Assembly (NCBI RefSeq): GCF_018494055.1
Contig: NZ_JABBFQ010000004.1
Span: 209,304 to 273,303 of the forward strand
DNA: 64,000 nucleotides
Direction: 5' to 3'
Source of the DNA: Rosenbergiella epipactidis
GTDB lineage: Bacteria; Pseudomonadota; Gammaproteobacteria; Enterobacterales; Enterobacteriaceae
The notes beneath the pieces are model-generated. The model made no database searches, had not been told where the DNA came from, and saw only the letters and a program-made list of their open reading frames with translations. This document shows positions 1-8,968 of this stretch, piece by piece. The translations under genes were made by a program, and so were the position numbers. Positions within the stretch are counted from its first letter, which is position 1, and the number at the start of each line of letters is the position of its first letter.

Positions 1-929
1 TAGCGCAATATGGTGTTGACTACGCTGTTGCCTCGCTCGGGACCTCAACCACCAGTGAACACATTCAATTACTCTACCGAAATACGGAGAATATTGTCTG
101 CTGCTACGATGGTGACCGAGCGGGACGTGAAGCAGCTTGGCGGGCACTCGAAACAGCCCTGCCCTATCTTAACGATGGGCGGCAATTGAAATTTATGTTT
201 CTGCCGGATGGAGAAGACCCCGACACGCTGATTCGTAAAGAGGGTAAGGCGGCGTTTGAACAACGGATTAACCACGCGACCAGCCTGTCTGATTTCCTGT
301 TTGATACCTTATTACCGCAGGTTGACCTCAGCAGTCGTGAAGGAAGAGCAAGGTTGAGCCATCTTGCTATACCGTTGATTAACCAAGTTCCCGGCGGAAC
401 ATTACGGATTTACCTGCGGCAAGTGCTGGGACAAAAGCTCGGTATCTTGGACGATCAGCAATTAGAGAAGTTGCTGCCGCAACAGGGAGCGACTCAAGGC
501 TCAACGCCAGCTCCCACGTTGAAGCGTACCACTATGCGAGTGCTGATTGCATTATTACTCCAGCGCCCGAGCTTAGTCAGTGCCGTACCGGTTTTGGATG
601 CACTAAAAGACGTTAATTTACCAGGGTTACCACTGTTTGTTGAACTCGTGACCTTCTGTACGGCACACCCAGGGATCACTACTGGACAAATAGTGGAGCA
701 TTATCGTGATAACGAATTGCGCCCAACCCTTGAAACACTGGCAACTTGGCACCATATGATAGTGGATGAAGAAGTTGAGGCCGTATTTATCGACTCTCTT
801 GCCAGTATTTACAATATTGCCCTTGAACAGCGTTTAGAATCGCTGATCGCTCGCGAACGTACCGCGGGATTGAGCAAAACAGAACGACAAGAGTTACAAG
901 CGCTTGTCACCGCATTAGCGAAAAAATAG
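1..929 (+). CDS. dnaG: DNA primase DnaG, 3' part (5' end outside window)
   Basis: Primase synthesises RNA primers at the replication fork and binds DnaB helicase through its C-terminal domain. The first complete codon in the window is at base 3; the start codon lies upstream. About 308 residues are visible. Near nt 100-126 is the TOPRIM acidic motif CYDGDRAG, followed by FLPDGEDPDTLI, both typical of the DnaG catalytic core. The remainder is the C-terminal helicase-interaction domain, ending in a normal TAA-class stop (TAG) at 927-929. The position directly before rpoD matches the conserved rpsU-dnaG-rpoD operon. The sigma32-type promoter for rpoD lies inside this coding sequence. Nothing suggests damage; it is only cut by the window edge. 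Confidence 0.97.
   Translation, partial: AQYGVDYAVASLGTSTTSEHIQLLYRNTENIVCCYDGDRAGREAAWRALETALPYLNDGRQLKFMFLPDGEDPDTLIRKEGKAAFEQRINHATSLSDFLFDTLLPQVDLSSREGRARLSHLAIPLINQVPGGTLRIYLRQVLGQKLGILDDQQLEKLLPQQGATQGSTPAPTLKRTTMRVLIALLLQRPSLVSAVPVLDALKDVNLPGLPLFVELVTFCTAHPGITTGQIVEHYRDNELRPTLETLATWHHMIVDEEVEAVFIDSLASIYNIALEQRLESLIARERTAGLSKTERQELQALVTALAKK
729..757 (+). promoter_or_regulatory. Sigma32 (heat-shock) promoter inside dnaG driving rpoD
   Basis: CTTGAAA (729-735), a 14-base spacer, then CACCATAT (750-757). This agrees with the sigma32 consensus CTTGAAA-N13/14-CCCCATNT, with one mismatch in the -10. E. coli has the Phs promoter of rpoD at the same place within dnaG, so this is very likely its orthologue. 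It would raise rpoD expression after heat shock independently of the operon promoters. Confidence 0.7.
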
Positions 930-960
930 CCAGAATCTTGGCAAAGATTGTGTCATCACT

Positions 961-990
961 CTGACATAATTGACAGAGCGGCACTATAAT
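961..990 (+). promoter_or_regulatory. Candidate sigma70 promoter in dnaG-rpoD gap
   Basis: CTGACA (961-966), an 18-base spacer, and a perfect TATAAT (985-990) about 165 bases before the rpoD ATG. The gap 930-1156 also contains the hairpins GGGC-TGAT-GCCC (1048-1059) and AATTGG-TTCTG-CCAATT (1104-1120), which would sit in the 5' leader; they may reflect mRNA processing, but that is inference. Confidence 0.45.
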
Positions 991-1156
991 GACAGTTACA
1001 GAATTGCGAAAGTACTTATATCCTGCGGCTTAAGTGCCGATTATTGAGGGCTGATGCCCGTTGCTGCGCAAAGGCTGCAGCCCCTTAAACGCCTTTACAG
1101 TTTAATTGGTTCTGCCAATTACCTCTTTATACTAACAGAAGTGTGGATACCGTCTT

Positions 1157-3001
1157 ATGGAGCAAAACCCGCAGTCACAGCTCAAGCTACTTGTCACCCG
1201 TGGTAAGGAGCAAGGCTATCTGACCTATGCTGAGGTCAATGACCATCTGCCGGAAGATATTGTCGACTCCGATCAGATTGAAGACATCATTCAGATGATC
1301 AACGACATGGGTATTCAGGTTGTGGAAGAAGCGCCTGATGCCGATGACTTGATGCTAAATGAAAACAGCACAGATACTGACGAAGATGCTGCAGAAGCGG
1401 CTGCTCAGGTGCTGTCCAGTGTTGAATCGGAAATTGGCCGTACCACTGACCCAGTACGCATGTACATGCGTGAGATGGGTACCGTTGAACTGTTAACCCG
1501 TGAAGGTGAAATCGATATCGCAAAGCGTATCGAAGATGGGATTAACCAAGTGCAATGTTCGGTTGCTGAATATCCAGAAGCGATTACTTACTTGCTGGAA
1601 CAGTACGACCGAGTGGAAGCTGAAGAAGCAAGACTCTCCGATATTATTACAGGATTCGTTGATCCTAACGCTGAAGAAGACATCGCCCCTACTGCGACCC
1701 ATGTCGGCTCTGAGCTGTCTGAAGAAGACCGCGATGATGACGAAGATGAAGACGAAAATGGCGACGACGATAACAGCGAAGACGATAACTCCATCGATCC
1801 AGAGCTGGCACGTGAGAAATTCACTGAACTCCGTACCCAATACGAGACAACTCGTGATGTGATCAAAGCTAAAGGACGTAGCCACAAAGACGCTGTTGCA
1901 GAAATCAATAATCTTTCTGAAGTCTTTAAGCAGTTCCGTTTAGTGCCAAAACAATTCGATTATCTCGTCAACAACATGCGTCAAATGATGGACCGCGTTC
2001 GCCTGCAAGAACGTACTATCATGAAGATCTGTGTTGAACTCAGCAAAATGCCGAAAAAGAACTTCATTACCCTGTTTACGGGTAACGAAACTAGCCCAAC
2101 CTGGTTTGAAGCCGCACTGGCGATGAAAAAACCTTGGGGCGAAACACTGAAACTGAACGAAGAAGAGATCCAACGTTTTGTACAGAAGTTGGTTCAGATT
2201 GAAGCTGAGACAGGCCTGACTATCGAACAAGTGAAAGATATCAACCGTCGTATGTCAATCGGTGAAGCAAAAGCCCGCCGTGCGAAGAAAGAGATGGTCG
2301 AAGCAAACTTACGTCTTGTTATCTCTATTGCGAAAAAGTATACCAACCGTGGCTTACAATTCTTGGATCTGATTCAGGAAGGTAACATCGGCTTGATGAA
2401 GGCAGTGGACAAATTCGAATACCGTCGCGGCTATAAGTTCTCAACTTACGCAACTTGGTGGATTCGACAAGCGATTACGCGTTCGATCGCTGACCAAGCG
2501 CGTACCATTCGTATCCCGGTACATATGATTGAGACCATCAACAAGCTAAACCGTATTTCACGGCAAATGCTGCAAGAGATGGGGCGTGAACCTTCTCCAG
2601 AAGAGTTAGCTGAACGCATGCTAATGCCTGAAGATAAGATCCGTAAGGTGTTAAAAATTGCTAAAGAGCCAATCTCCATGGAAACACCGATTGGTGATGA
2701 TGAAGATTCGCACTTAGGTGATTTCATTGAAGATACCACGCTTGAGCTGCCACTCGATTCGGCAACCTCAGAAAGCTTGCGCTCAGCCACTCACGATGTG
2801 TTGGCCGGTCTGACTGCCCGTGAAGCGAAAGTCCTGCGTATGCGTTTTGGTATTGATATGAACACTGACCATACGCTTGAAGAAGTCGGTAAACAGTTTG
2901 ATGTCACGCGTGAGCGTATTCGTCAGATTGAAGCCAAAGCGTTACGTAAGCTGCGTCATCCAAGCCGCTCAGAAGTCCTGCGCAGCTTCTTAGATGAATA
3001 A
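1157..3001 (+). CDS. rpoD: RNA polymerase primary sigma factor RpoD (sigma70)
   Basis: Housekeeping sigma factor; 614 residues, about the length of E. coli RpoD (613). Visible in order: region 1.1 from the N-terminus ([13 protein letters not shown]), a long Asp/Glu-rich stretch near residues 185-215 typical of enterobacterial non-conserved region, region 1.2 around [11 protein letters not shown] (~97), region 2 with the core-binding/-10 recognition helix [15 protein letters not shown] (~430), region 3, and region 4.2 with the -35 recognition helix [20 protein letters not shown] (~583-602). It follows dnaG by 227 bases, as in the macromolecular synthesis operon. Two promoters are proposed upstream (sigma32 within dnaG and sigma70 in the gap). 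A strong terminator follows the stop codon. Confidence 0.99.
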   Translation: MEQNPQSQLKLLVTRGKEQGYLTYAEVNDHLPEDIVDSDQIEDIIQMINDMGIQVVEEAPDADDLMLNENSTDTDEDAAEAAAQVLSSVESEIGRTTDPVRMYMREMGTVELLTREGEIDIAKRIEDGINQVQCSVAEYPEAITYLLEQYDRVEAEEARLSDIITGFVDPNAEEDIAPTATHVGSELSEEDRDDDEDEDENGDDDNSEDDNSIDPELAREKFTELRTQYETTRDVIKAKGRSHKDAVAEINNLSEVFKQFRLVPKQFDYLVNNMRQMMDRVRLQERTIMKICVELSKMPKKNFITLFTGNETSPTWFEAALAMKKPWGETLKLNEEEIQRFVQKLVQIEAETGLTIEQVKDINRRMSIGEAKARRAKKEMVEANLRLVISIAKKYTNRGLQFLDLIQEGNIGLMKAVDKFEYRRGYKFSTYATWWIRQAITRSIADQARTIRIPVHMIETINKLNRISRQMLQEMGREPSPEELAERMLMPEDKIRKVLKIAKEPISMETPIGDDEDSHLGDFIEDTTLELPLDSATSESLRSATHDVLAGLTAREAKVLRMRFGIDMNTDHTLEEVGKQFDVTRERIRQIEAKALRKLRHPSRSEVLRSFLDE

Positions 3002-3020
3002 GCTAACCTAGCGTAATAAA

Positions 3021-3049
3021 AAGCCCTTCCTAGTGAAGGGCTTTTTTTT
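3021..3049 (+). terminator. Rho-independent terminator of rpoD
   Basis: Stem AAGCCCTTC (3021-3029) with GAAGGGCTT (3035-3043), a five-base loop and a run of T to 3049. It ends four bases before the stop of the convergent acetyltransferase gene. Confidence 0.9.
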
Positions 3050-3052
3050 CGC

Positions 3053-3895
3053 CTAGCCTAAGGCTGGCGTCATAACAGTCACTTCGATGGCGGTTGGTGT
3101 AAAAGCGGGAACCTGCCCGGCCCTGACCATGATTTGAGGGATATCGACCCGTTGCAGGCCCCACTGCATTAACACTGCTTCGTCTAGCTGGCGCTCATCA
3201 ATGTCCAGCCGCACGAACTCACCCGTTAGCTGGCTCAAAACGGCTTGTAAAAGCACTGTTAGCCTACTGCTATCGTCGATATAGCAAGGTCCAAGCGAGA
3301 ATCCTCGGCCGAAGCGGTGACATCCCATAAAGCCCACAATCTCTCCCTGCGAGTCACTCAACACAAAGATACGCTGCTTATGAAGCAAATAGTCGTAGAG
3401 CTGCGGCCTAGGCATGCCAGTTGCACGATAAGCCAACTGCTCGACCTGCGAGCGATCTTCAGACGTGGCTAACCTGACCTCAACGCCTTGGGGATAAACC
3501 GGTGGCGGGATCAACGCAAGTTGAGGGGTTTGAAACTGTGATAGGGTGCCGCGAGCCGTGAAGCCCAATTTCTCATACAGTATGGCTCCCTGTTGGGTAG
3601 CATGCAGTCGCAGTTGCTGGTCGGGAAAGTCAGCCATTAGGGTCTGCATTAATTGCTTTCCAATCCCCTTCCCTTGCCAAGCATTATCCACCACCACGAC
3701 CCCCACCGAGGCATAATGTTCTCCCCAGCGCCAGGCCATAACTGTCCCGATGACTTGGCCATCATGTTCCATAGCATAGCCTTCGCCCAGTGTTAACAAT
3801 AACTGCCAATCTACCAAGCGATGGGGCCATCCACATTGTTGCGTGAGACGGAACCCTTTTTCAGCATCAGTATAAGTTAACCTGCGTATTAGCAT
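3053..3895 (-). CDS. GNAT family acetyltransferase with two GNAT-like domains
   Basis: Probable acyl-CoA N-acyltransferase of unknown acceptor; 280 residues. The N-terminal domain (about 1-130) has the acetyl-CoA binding signature QGKGIG in VVVVDNAWQGKGIGKQLM. The second half (about 140-275) has the layout of the C-terminal GNAT-like domain found in two-domain acetyltransferases, with LGPCYIDDS and hydrophobic strands. It is convergent with rpoD and sits 18 bases downstream of yecA on the same strand, so it may be co-transcribed with it. The start ATG has GAGG about ten bases upstream. Substrate cannot be assigned from sequence. Confidence 0.8.
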   Translation of the reverse strand: MLIRRLTYTDAEKGFRLTQQCGWPHRLVDWQLLLTLGEGYAMEHDGQVIGTVMAWRWGEHYASVGVVVVDNAWQGKGIGKQLMQTLMADFPDQQLRLHATQQGAILYEKLGFTARGTLSQFQTPQLALIPPPVYPQGVEVRLATSEDRSQVEQLAYRATGMPRPQLYDYLLHKQRIFVLSDSQGEIVGFMGCHRFGRGFSLGPCYIDDSSRLTVLLQAVLSQLTGEFVRLDIDERQLDEAVLMQWGLQRVDIPQIMVRAGQVPAFTPTAIEVTVMTPALG

Positions 3896-3913
3896 CGAAA
3901 GCGACCTCGATCG

Positions 3914-4576
3914 TTAATGAAGACAGCACTGCTTAAATTTTTTCCCACTGCCGCAAGGACAAGGCTCGTTACGACCCACTTTAGTCTCGACAATCTTCGG
4001 TTGTGGCGCATTTTGCTGTGCCTGAAATGACCAATACTGATACAGGTCGAGTACGGCTGCCGGAAGGGCTTCAATATGCTGTTCAAACTGCTCCGCCGTC
4101 AGGGCATTGACTTCCTCAGCCTGCGCTTCGGCGCCATGTAAGGCGATCAATTGGAATGCAGGCGCTAATTGCTCCGAGACAGGCGGCAGCTGCGCGAGAC
4201 CGATACCACGCATATAGCCGTAGCACCAATCGCCGATAACCGTAAAGCTTTGGCCTTCCAGCTCTTGCTCACCAAAAAGTGGTTCGAATTGTTCAGGGAA
4301 ATCCACTAGGCGCTCTTCGATATCCGCCATATGTTGGAACGTAAGATCCATAAAGCGATCGCGCTCACGCGTGGTTTTCCATTGTGGGATATGCTTTTCG
4401 CCGCCCCATAACGCAACCATCCAAAATTCAGGCTCAATCGCGACCGGAGCAGAAAGAATAGCGGTGAGGTAGCCATCCAGTTCGGAGACATCAATCACTG
4501 AATGTTCACTGGCATACTGCTCTAGCGTGTCATCAAGCCATTGCAATTCGTTTTCTGTGAGGGGGCCTTGTTTCAT
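3914..4576 (-). CDS. yecA: YecA/UPF0149 family protein with C-terminal SEC-C motif
   Basis: 220 residues, matching E. coli YecA (221). The N-terminal UPF0149 (YgfB/YecA) helical domain starts [15 protein letters not shown]; motifs [17 protein letters not shown] and GYMRGI are typical. The C-terminus [25 protein letters not shown] tail is a zinc-binding SEC-C motif (CxCxxGxxxxxxxCC) like that of SecA and other ribosome/translocon-linked proteins; the cellular role is not settled. An upstream in-frame ATG at 4630 would add 18 residues, but the ATG at 4576 has GGAGAAGAG just upstream and matches family N-termini, so I chose it. The gene upstream on this strand is a purine permease, 90 bases away. 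Confidence 0.9.
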   Translation of the reverse strand: MKQGPLTENELQWLDDTLEQYASEHSVIDVSELDGYLTAILSAPVAIEPEFWMVALWGGEKHIPQWKTTRERDRFMDLTFQHMADIEERLVDFPEQFEPLFGEQELEGQSFTVIGDWCYGYMRGIGLAQLPPVSEQLAPAFQLIALHGAEAQAEEVNALTAEQFEQHIEALPAAVLDLYQYWSFQAQQNAPQPKIVETKVGRNEPCPCGSGKKFKQCCLH

Positions 4577-4666
4577 TTTCTCTTCTCCGCAAAAACAACA
4601 GGCGCAAGGAGCGCCTGAAAGTTCTATCATAACAGCGAAGCGATAAGCGCGCTAAACTTAGCTGAC

Positions 4667-6049
4667 TTATTCCACGTGGCTGACGGGCAACACTTTAGCC
4701 TTAAAAGGGGCCAAACCGGCTTTAGGCAGCACGATATTTAACAGTATCGCGACCAGCCCGCCACTGGTCACTGCACCATGCAGCAAGCTTTGTAAGAAGA
4801 CGGGTAAACCACGAATAATCTCTGGTTGCGTCTCAATACCCAGCCCTACCCCAAACGCAATTGCGATAATCAGCATACTGCGGTTGTCCAAGGCTTCACG
4901 GGTCATAATACGAATCCCGGCGGCAATCACGTTACCGAACATCACCAAGGTCGCCCCCCCCAGTACCGGTTTAGGCAGCTGTTGTAAGAAATGGCTAAAC
5001 ATGGGGAAGAAACTGAGCAGCAGTAAAAGCCCACCTATCCAATACCCAGCGTAGCGGCTGGCCACTTGGGTCATCTGAATCACCCCATTATTCTGCGCAA
5101 AGGTCGTATTAGGGAATGAGTTAAACGTTGCCGCAATTAAGCAACTGACGCCGTCGCCAATAATCCCGCCCTTGATACGTTGAGTAAACTCAGGCCCCTC
5201 AAGAGGCTGCTGGGCGATCATGCAATTAGCGGTTAAATCGCCGATAGCTTCAATAATTGCAATCAAGGCCACCAATGCGATGGGGATAAACATGCTCCAG
5301 CTAAAGGCAAATCCAAAACGAAAAGGAATAGGGAATGTGATCGCCGGGCCATTGAGTGCCAGTTGTGGGTGGAAACTTCCCTGCCAAGCCGCTATTGCGG
5401 TACCTAGCACGATGCCACTCACAATAGAGGAGAGACGTAACCAAGGCGATTTACAGCAATTAAGGGCGATAATCACCGCTAAGGTAATCCCCCCAAGGAC
5501 TAAGTGTGAGGGCGCGCCGAAATCTGTTGCCGTTGCCCCGCCGCCCCAGTCGGTGATGCTCACTTTTACTAGGCTAATCCCTATTAATACAATAACAATA
5601 CCGGTTACCAGCGGCGTCAGGATCTTAGCAAAAAGATGGATAAAACGGCTGACAATAATCGGGATCAAGGCGGCGACTAAGCTCGAGCCAAAGATCATCG
5701 CCAAGATATCTTCAGGTAAAGCCCCTTGCTGTTTCATCGCCAGCCCACCGGAAATGATGACACCTAAAAATGCAAAGCTGGTGCCTTGTAAACAGATCAT
5801 GCCCGCCCCAACCTTCATAAAGTGGCCGGCTTGCACCATGGTGCCTAAGCCCGAAGCAAACAACGACATACTAATTAAATAAGGTAAGTAGCTATTGAGT
5901 CCTAGGGTGGAGCCGATAATTAAAGGAGGCGTAATGACCCCAACAATGCTCGCCAAAATATGTTGGATCGCGGTAAACAGACCCGCCGTAAAAGGCATTT
6001 TCTCGTTTAATCCGTAGAGAAGTTGATGTTGGCGAGTTGGCTGTTCCAT
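4667..6049 (-). CDS. NCS2 family purine (xanthine/urate-type) permease
   Basis: Inner-membrane nucleobase:cation symporter-2, 460 residues with about 14 hydrophobic segments. Family motifs are visible: SMSLFASGLGTMVQ, QGTSFAFLG, the fourth-segment GGG in DWGGGATATDFGAP, EAIGDLTAN, and the NCS2 signature FAQNNGVIQMT. These resemble XanP/XanQ of E. coli more than the UraA uracil branch. The exact purine cannot be decided. A longer frame begins at 6115, but the ATG at 6049 has TTGGAG upstream and gives the family-like N-terminus MEQPTRQHQLLYGLNEKMP. The gene stands alone, with yecA downstream. AT-rich DNA at 6060-6250 precedes it. Confidence 0.9.
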   Translation of the reverse strand: MEQPTRQHQLLYGLNEKMPFTAGLFTAIQHILASIVGVITPPLIIGSTLGLNSYLPYLISMSLFASGLGTMVQAGHFMKVGAGMICLQGTSFAFLGVIISGGLAMKQQGALPEDILAMIFGSSLVAALIPIIVSRFIHLFAKILTPLVTGIVIVLIGISLVKVSITDWGGGATATDFGAPSHLVLGGITLAVIIALNCCKSPWLRLSSIVSGIVLGTAIAAWQGSFHPQLALNGPAITFPIPFRFGFAFSWSMFIPIALVALIAIIEAIGDLTANCMIAQQPLEGPEFTQRIKGGIIGDGVSCLIAATFNSFPNTTFAQNNGVIQMTQVASRYAGYWIGGLLLLLSFFPMFSHFLQQLPKPVLGGATLVMFGNVIAAGIRIMTREALDNRSMLIIAIAFGVGLGIETQPEIIRGLPVFLQSLLHGAVTSGGLVAILLNIVLPKAGLAPFKAKVLPVSHVE

Positions 6050-6258
6050 GGTCTTGGCTCCAATAGTGGCAATGAAATTATTTTTGCAATTTCTAGGCCA
6101 AATTCTCGACAACACCTTATTTAAAAAATAATCGATTGAAATATAAGCGTTAATTATGAAACTAAAATATCAGACCGAGCGATACTCCCTCCCGGTAAGT
6201 GGAGGGAGTGCACGATGATTATGCATCGCTCACTGCCTATGCACCAAAGCGCGGCAAT

Positions 6259-6696
6259 TTACTGAGACAGCGCGGCAGCATTAATCTCCAGAAATAACGC
6301 CTTATACCATTGCATGAGTCGCTTACGCTGCGCCGGAGTTTGTTCATACAGTCGACGAAATTCGACGCCCTCAACGATAATCGCAATCAGTTCAGAACTA
6401 TCGGCTAAAGCCTCTTCACTGACCTGCGGCAAATGTCGACGGATCATCGTGGTCGCCTCATGTTTCATCTTCTGATCGGCTCGTTGTAAAATCGCCAATA
6501 AGCGAGGATTACGAAGAGATTCCGCGTTAATTTCCATCAAGAGCGCATCATCCAGCCGTTGACCGTCGGTAGGTGGTATTGCGCGAGCCAATAGTACCGT
6601 TTTTTGTGCTAAGTCGTGATTTTGCGCCAAAAATAGTGCAACCCTTTCACCAAGAGCTTTTACGGGCAATAACACTACGCTTTGATAATAAAACAT
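6259..6696 (-). pseudogene. TetR/AcrR-like regulator remnant lacking the DNA-binding domain
   Basis: About 145 residues are open from an ATG at 6696 (the frame extends to 6732). The sequence looks like the ligand-binding/dimerisation half of a TetR-family repressor: all-helical, ending RLYEQTPAQRKRLMQWYKALFLEI. The N-terminal helix-turn-helix of about 50 residues is missing. Immediately upstream lies the rho-independent terminator of the DUF2382 operon, so there is no ribosome binding site and probably no transcription from a promoter of its own. I infer the 5' end was lost when the neighbouring operon and its terminator arrived. Alternative: a short unrelated helical protein. Confidence 0.5.
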
Positions 6697-6721
6697 AAAA
6701 AAACCCGGCTTTCGCCGGGTT
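6697..6721 (-). terminator. Rho-independent terminator of the OmpA/DUF2382 operon
   Basis: On the minus strand, AACCCGGC (complement of 6714-6721), loop GAAA, GCCGGGTT (complement of 6702-6709), followed by seven T residues (6697-6703 on the plus strand are A). It lies about 20 bases after the stop of the 261-residue gene. Confidence 0.9.
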
Positions 6722-6739
6722 CTGTCACTCACTGAAGCA

Positions 6740-7525
6740 TTACTTCTTCAGATTTTCTTCGTTGCGTAGACGCTCAACTTCAGCATGCTGCTGACGAACA
6801 GTGTCTTTGATCTCTTCGTCGTGATTGGTGTTAACTTTCTTCACTACCACTTCTTCAACGACATGGGCGGTTTTATTTACGACTGGCTTCTCCGCCAATT
6901 CATCGACCACGACGCTTTTCTCACTCCAGTCGATGTTCTGACCTGTCACAGGGCGATTGACTGAATTACGCACCACTTCGGCGTGTTGCTCACGAAGGTT
7001 AACCTTCTGTGAAACATCTTCAGTCGTTACATAGCGGCGAATGCGGGTAGTACCCTCTTTCACCAAACGCTTGCCCACTTCTAGCTCTTCTTTCGCCAGT
7101 TGCAGGATTTCATCTTTCGTTTCATTGCCTGTCAGGTGTGGACGGGTATCACGTGGCGTCGGTGCAACAGGTGCTGCGGCAGTTTCAGTACCGCGTGCTT
7201 TCGCTGGGACATCGACCAGTTGATGACGGTTAAGGATAGCTAATGCTTTAGCATGCTCATCTTCACCGTGGGCAACGACTGTTAACACAGCACCATTTTT
7301 GTGAAGGGCCTCGCTATACAGCTCTGCATGTTCTTCTTCAACATCGTTTCCAAACAGGCGCTTCCAGATACTCGTATCTTTGAAAACGGTGCTGTCACTA
7401 TCAAGGTCACGACCATGGATCACACTGATATCGCTTTCTTTAAAGTCAGCTTTAATGAGATTACGTTCAGCCGCTTGTGCGTGTTCAACTGTATCAAATA
7501 ATGTGACGATTTTTTCGCTAGACAT
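6740..7525 (-). CDS. YsnF/AvaK-type stress protein (general-stress N-domain + DUF2382)
   Basis: 261 residues, hydrophilic and rich in Glu/Lys/Val. Residues 1-100 form an alpha/beta ferredoxin-like domain (KIVTLFDTVEHAQAAERNLIKADF ... GAVLTVVAHGEDEHAKALAIL), like the N-terminal domain of bacterial general stress proteins. Residues about 135-255 carry the DUF2382 repeat, with LAKEELEVGKRLVKEGTTRIRRYVTTEDVSQKVNLREQHAEVVR and a second half DWSEKSVVVDELAEKPVV. No signal peptide. It is the last gene of a three-gene minus-strand operon, 9 bases from the next, and ends at a strong terminator. DUF2382 proteins are linked to desiccation, osmotic and oxidative stress; the biochemical activity is unknown. 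Confidence 0.85.
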   Translation of the reverse strand: MSSEKIVTLFDTVEHAQAAERNLIKADFKESDISVIHGRDLDSDSTVFKDTSIWKRLFGNDVEEEHAELYSEALHKNGAVLTVVAHGEDEHAKALAILNRHQLVDVPAKARGTETAAAPVAPTPRDTRPHLTGNETKDEILQLAKEELEVGKRLVKEGTTRIRRYVTTEDVSQKVNLREQHAEVVRNSVNRPVTGQNIDWSEKSVVVDELAEKPVVNKTAHVVEEVVVKKVNTNHDEEIKDTVRQQHAEVERLRNEENLKK

Positions 7526-7534
7526 ATTTTTACC

Positions 7535-7957
7535 TCATTTATCGGTGGATATTCTTTTTTGTGAAACGGTCTGATACTTCAGCGTTTCTTCGGATTTAAA
7601 TTCGTTTACACTCTCATGACTCTCTATTCTAATCTCCTCCTTAAGATATATTTTTTTCACTATTTCTATGTGTTCCTCAAAGATGGGAATAATTTTCACC
7701 CCATTCTCTTCACGTATTTGCGGAATATCAGAAATATACTGACCAATAGGGACATGTTTTATTTCTGCCTGCCGACTGATTAACTGTTCGTTAATATCGA
7801 CTTTCTTGGCTTCCGTTTTTCTTTCAACTTGAAACTGACTTTTAACATACTGTTTCTTTTCAATTTCTACTCTTTCTTCCACCAGAGGAATAATCAACTC
7901 CTCTGGCTGTTCGTTGGGAGTGTTCTTTATTTCTGGTTGCTTATCAGAACTCATCAC
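7535..7957 (-). CDS. Short DUF2382 (YsnF/AvaK) family protein
   Basis: 140 residues, strongly charged. Two similar halves are visible: EELIIPLVEERVEIEKKQYVKSQ near 19-41 and VKIIPIFEEHIEIVKKIYLKEEIRI near 86-110, the characteristic DUF2382 internal repeat (I-P-x-x-EE-x-x-x-x-x-K). No signal peptide or membrane segment. Middle gene of the operon; 9 bases separate it from the gene downstream and 17 from the OmpA-like gene upstream. Visibly more AT-rich than its two neighbours. Unlike the 261-residue neighbour it lacks the N-terminal domain, so it may be a dedicated partner. Confidence 0.75.
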   Translation of the reverse strand: MMSSDKQPEIKNTPNEQPEELIIPLVEERVEIEKKQYVKSQFQVERKTEAKKVDINEQLISRQAEIKHVPIGQYISDIPQIREENGVKIIPIFEEHIEIVKKIYLKEEIRIESHESVNEFKSEETLKYQTVSQKRISTDK

Positions 7958-7974
7958 ACTTATTCCCCGATAGC

Positions 7975-8634
7975 TTATTGAGCCGCTTTCACTTGAATCG
8001 CGACTCGACGGTTTTGGTCACGACCTTGAGCGGTATCATTGTTCGCCACTACATGATCTGCGCCTTGACCATCAATGGTGATTTTAGAGCCGTCAACGCC
8101 ATGTTGGGTTAACCAATCTTTAATCGCGTTAGCACGTTGGCCCGAAAGAGGTTGGTTAATTGCCTCAGTACCCGTGCTATCGGTAAAACCACGTACCACG
8201 ATATTATGATCAGGATGTTGACTAATTAAGGTCGCCACTTGGTTTAAAGACTGCTCATCGGTGACTGACGGTGTCGCGTTACCGGTAGCGAAGCTCACTT
8301 GGTCTAAATCAATCCATTGGCTATCGTCGTTTCCTTCACCTGCATAATAATGTTGCAGGGCAGTTAACGCATTATCACTGTCGGCAGCAGGTGCTGCAGG
8401 TGGCGTAGAGTTGTCTGTAGCCGCTGGTTGTTCTGCAGGCTGGGACATTGCCGACGGAGAGGATGAAGGTGCTGGGGCAGCATCGTTATTATTTCGCTGG
8501 GTACTAAACCAGATAGCAAGAATAATAATGATGATGGCTAAAAGTAACCACCAAATTCCTTTGCCTTTCTTCTGCTTAATAATTTGCTGATCAACGACTG
8601 GGTCCACAAATTTCTTGTCAGTTCTTTTGTCCAT
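7975..8634 (-). CDS. Inner-membrane-anchored OmpA-like peptidoglycan-binding protein
   Basis: 219 residues. A basic cytoplasmic N-terminus (about 1-27), one membrane helix (GIWWLLLAIIIIILAIWFS, ~26-44), an Ala/Pro/Ser-rich periplasmic linker (~50-90), and a C-terminal OmpA domain (~105-217) with the peptidoglycan-binding signature VVRGFTDSTGTEAINQPLSGQRANAIKDWL and NRRVAI near the end. It should tether the cell wall to the inner membrane, as do MotB-like or DUF-linked OmpA proteins. First gene of the operon with the two DUF2382 genes, suggesting an envelope stress role for the set. Confidence 0.85.
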   Translation of the reverse strand: MDKRTDKKFVDPVVDQQIIKQKKGKGIWWLLLAIIIIILAIWFSTQRNNNDAAPAPSSSPSAMSQPAEQPAATDNSTPPAAPAADSDNALTALQHYYAGEGNDDSQWIDLDQVSFATGNATPSVTDEQSLNQVATLISQHPDHNIVVRGFTDSTGTEAINQPLSGQRANAIKDWLTQHGVDGSKITIDGQGADHVVANNDTAQGRDQNRRVAIQVKAAQ

Positions 8635-8968
8635 AAATCACCTCAATTAATTCAACTCATCGTGTAAAGTTAAAAAATAAAAAGTTTCGCATTCCGTAAA
8701 CTTAACATTAATCCTAGAACAAGCTTGCATTAGATCAAGAAACAAAAATTTCACTTTTAGGTCGTAATATTCATAACTCTATGAAATTAATAATAGCTTT
8801 CGGTAAAAGATATTTTAAAAAAAAGTTAAGTTAAGAATTATCTGTAGGGTTGAAATATTAGAATAATTAATTAAAAATGAATGAAATGAGTGAGTTATTC
8901 TCTATTAGTGCTCAGCCAGAAGAACTGCTATAGTCTGCGCCTTTTAGCGTTCTCATTGAGGAGTACAG
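8635..8968. other. Divergent AT-rich intergenic region
   Basis: 334 bases between the OmpA-like gene (minus) and the mtr-like gene (plus). An inverted repeat AAGTTT-N10-AAACTT lies at 8682-8703 just upstream of the minus-strand operon and could be an operator. A TATAGT (8930-8935) precedes the permease start by about 30 bases. No open frame or RNA gene was recognised. Confidence 0.4.

Noticed and set aside
1500..1908. Overlapping frames on both strands within rpoD
   Set aside because: Shadows produced by the acidic, low-complexity region of sigma70.
5220..5882. 220-codon plus-strand frame
   Set aside because: Antisense shadow of the purine permease gene, which has clear family motifs on the minus strand.
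8682..8703. AAGTTT-N10-AAACTT as a terminator
   Set aside because: It lies upstream, not downstream, of both flanking genes, and the stem is only six weak pairs.
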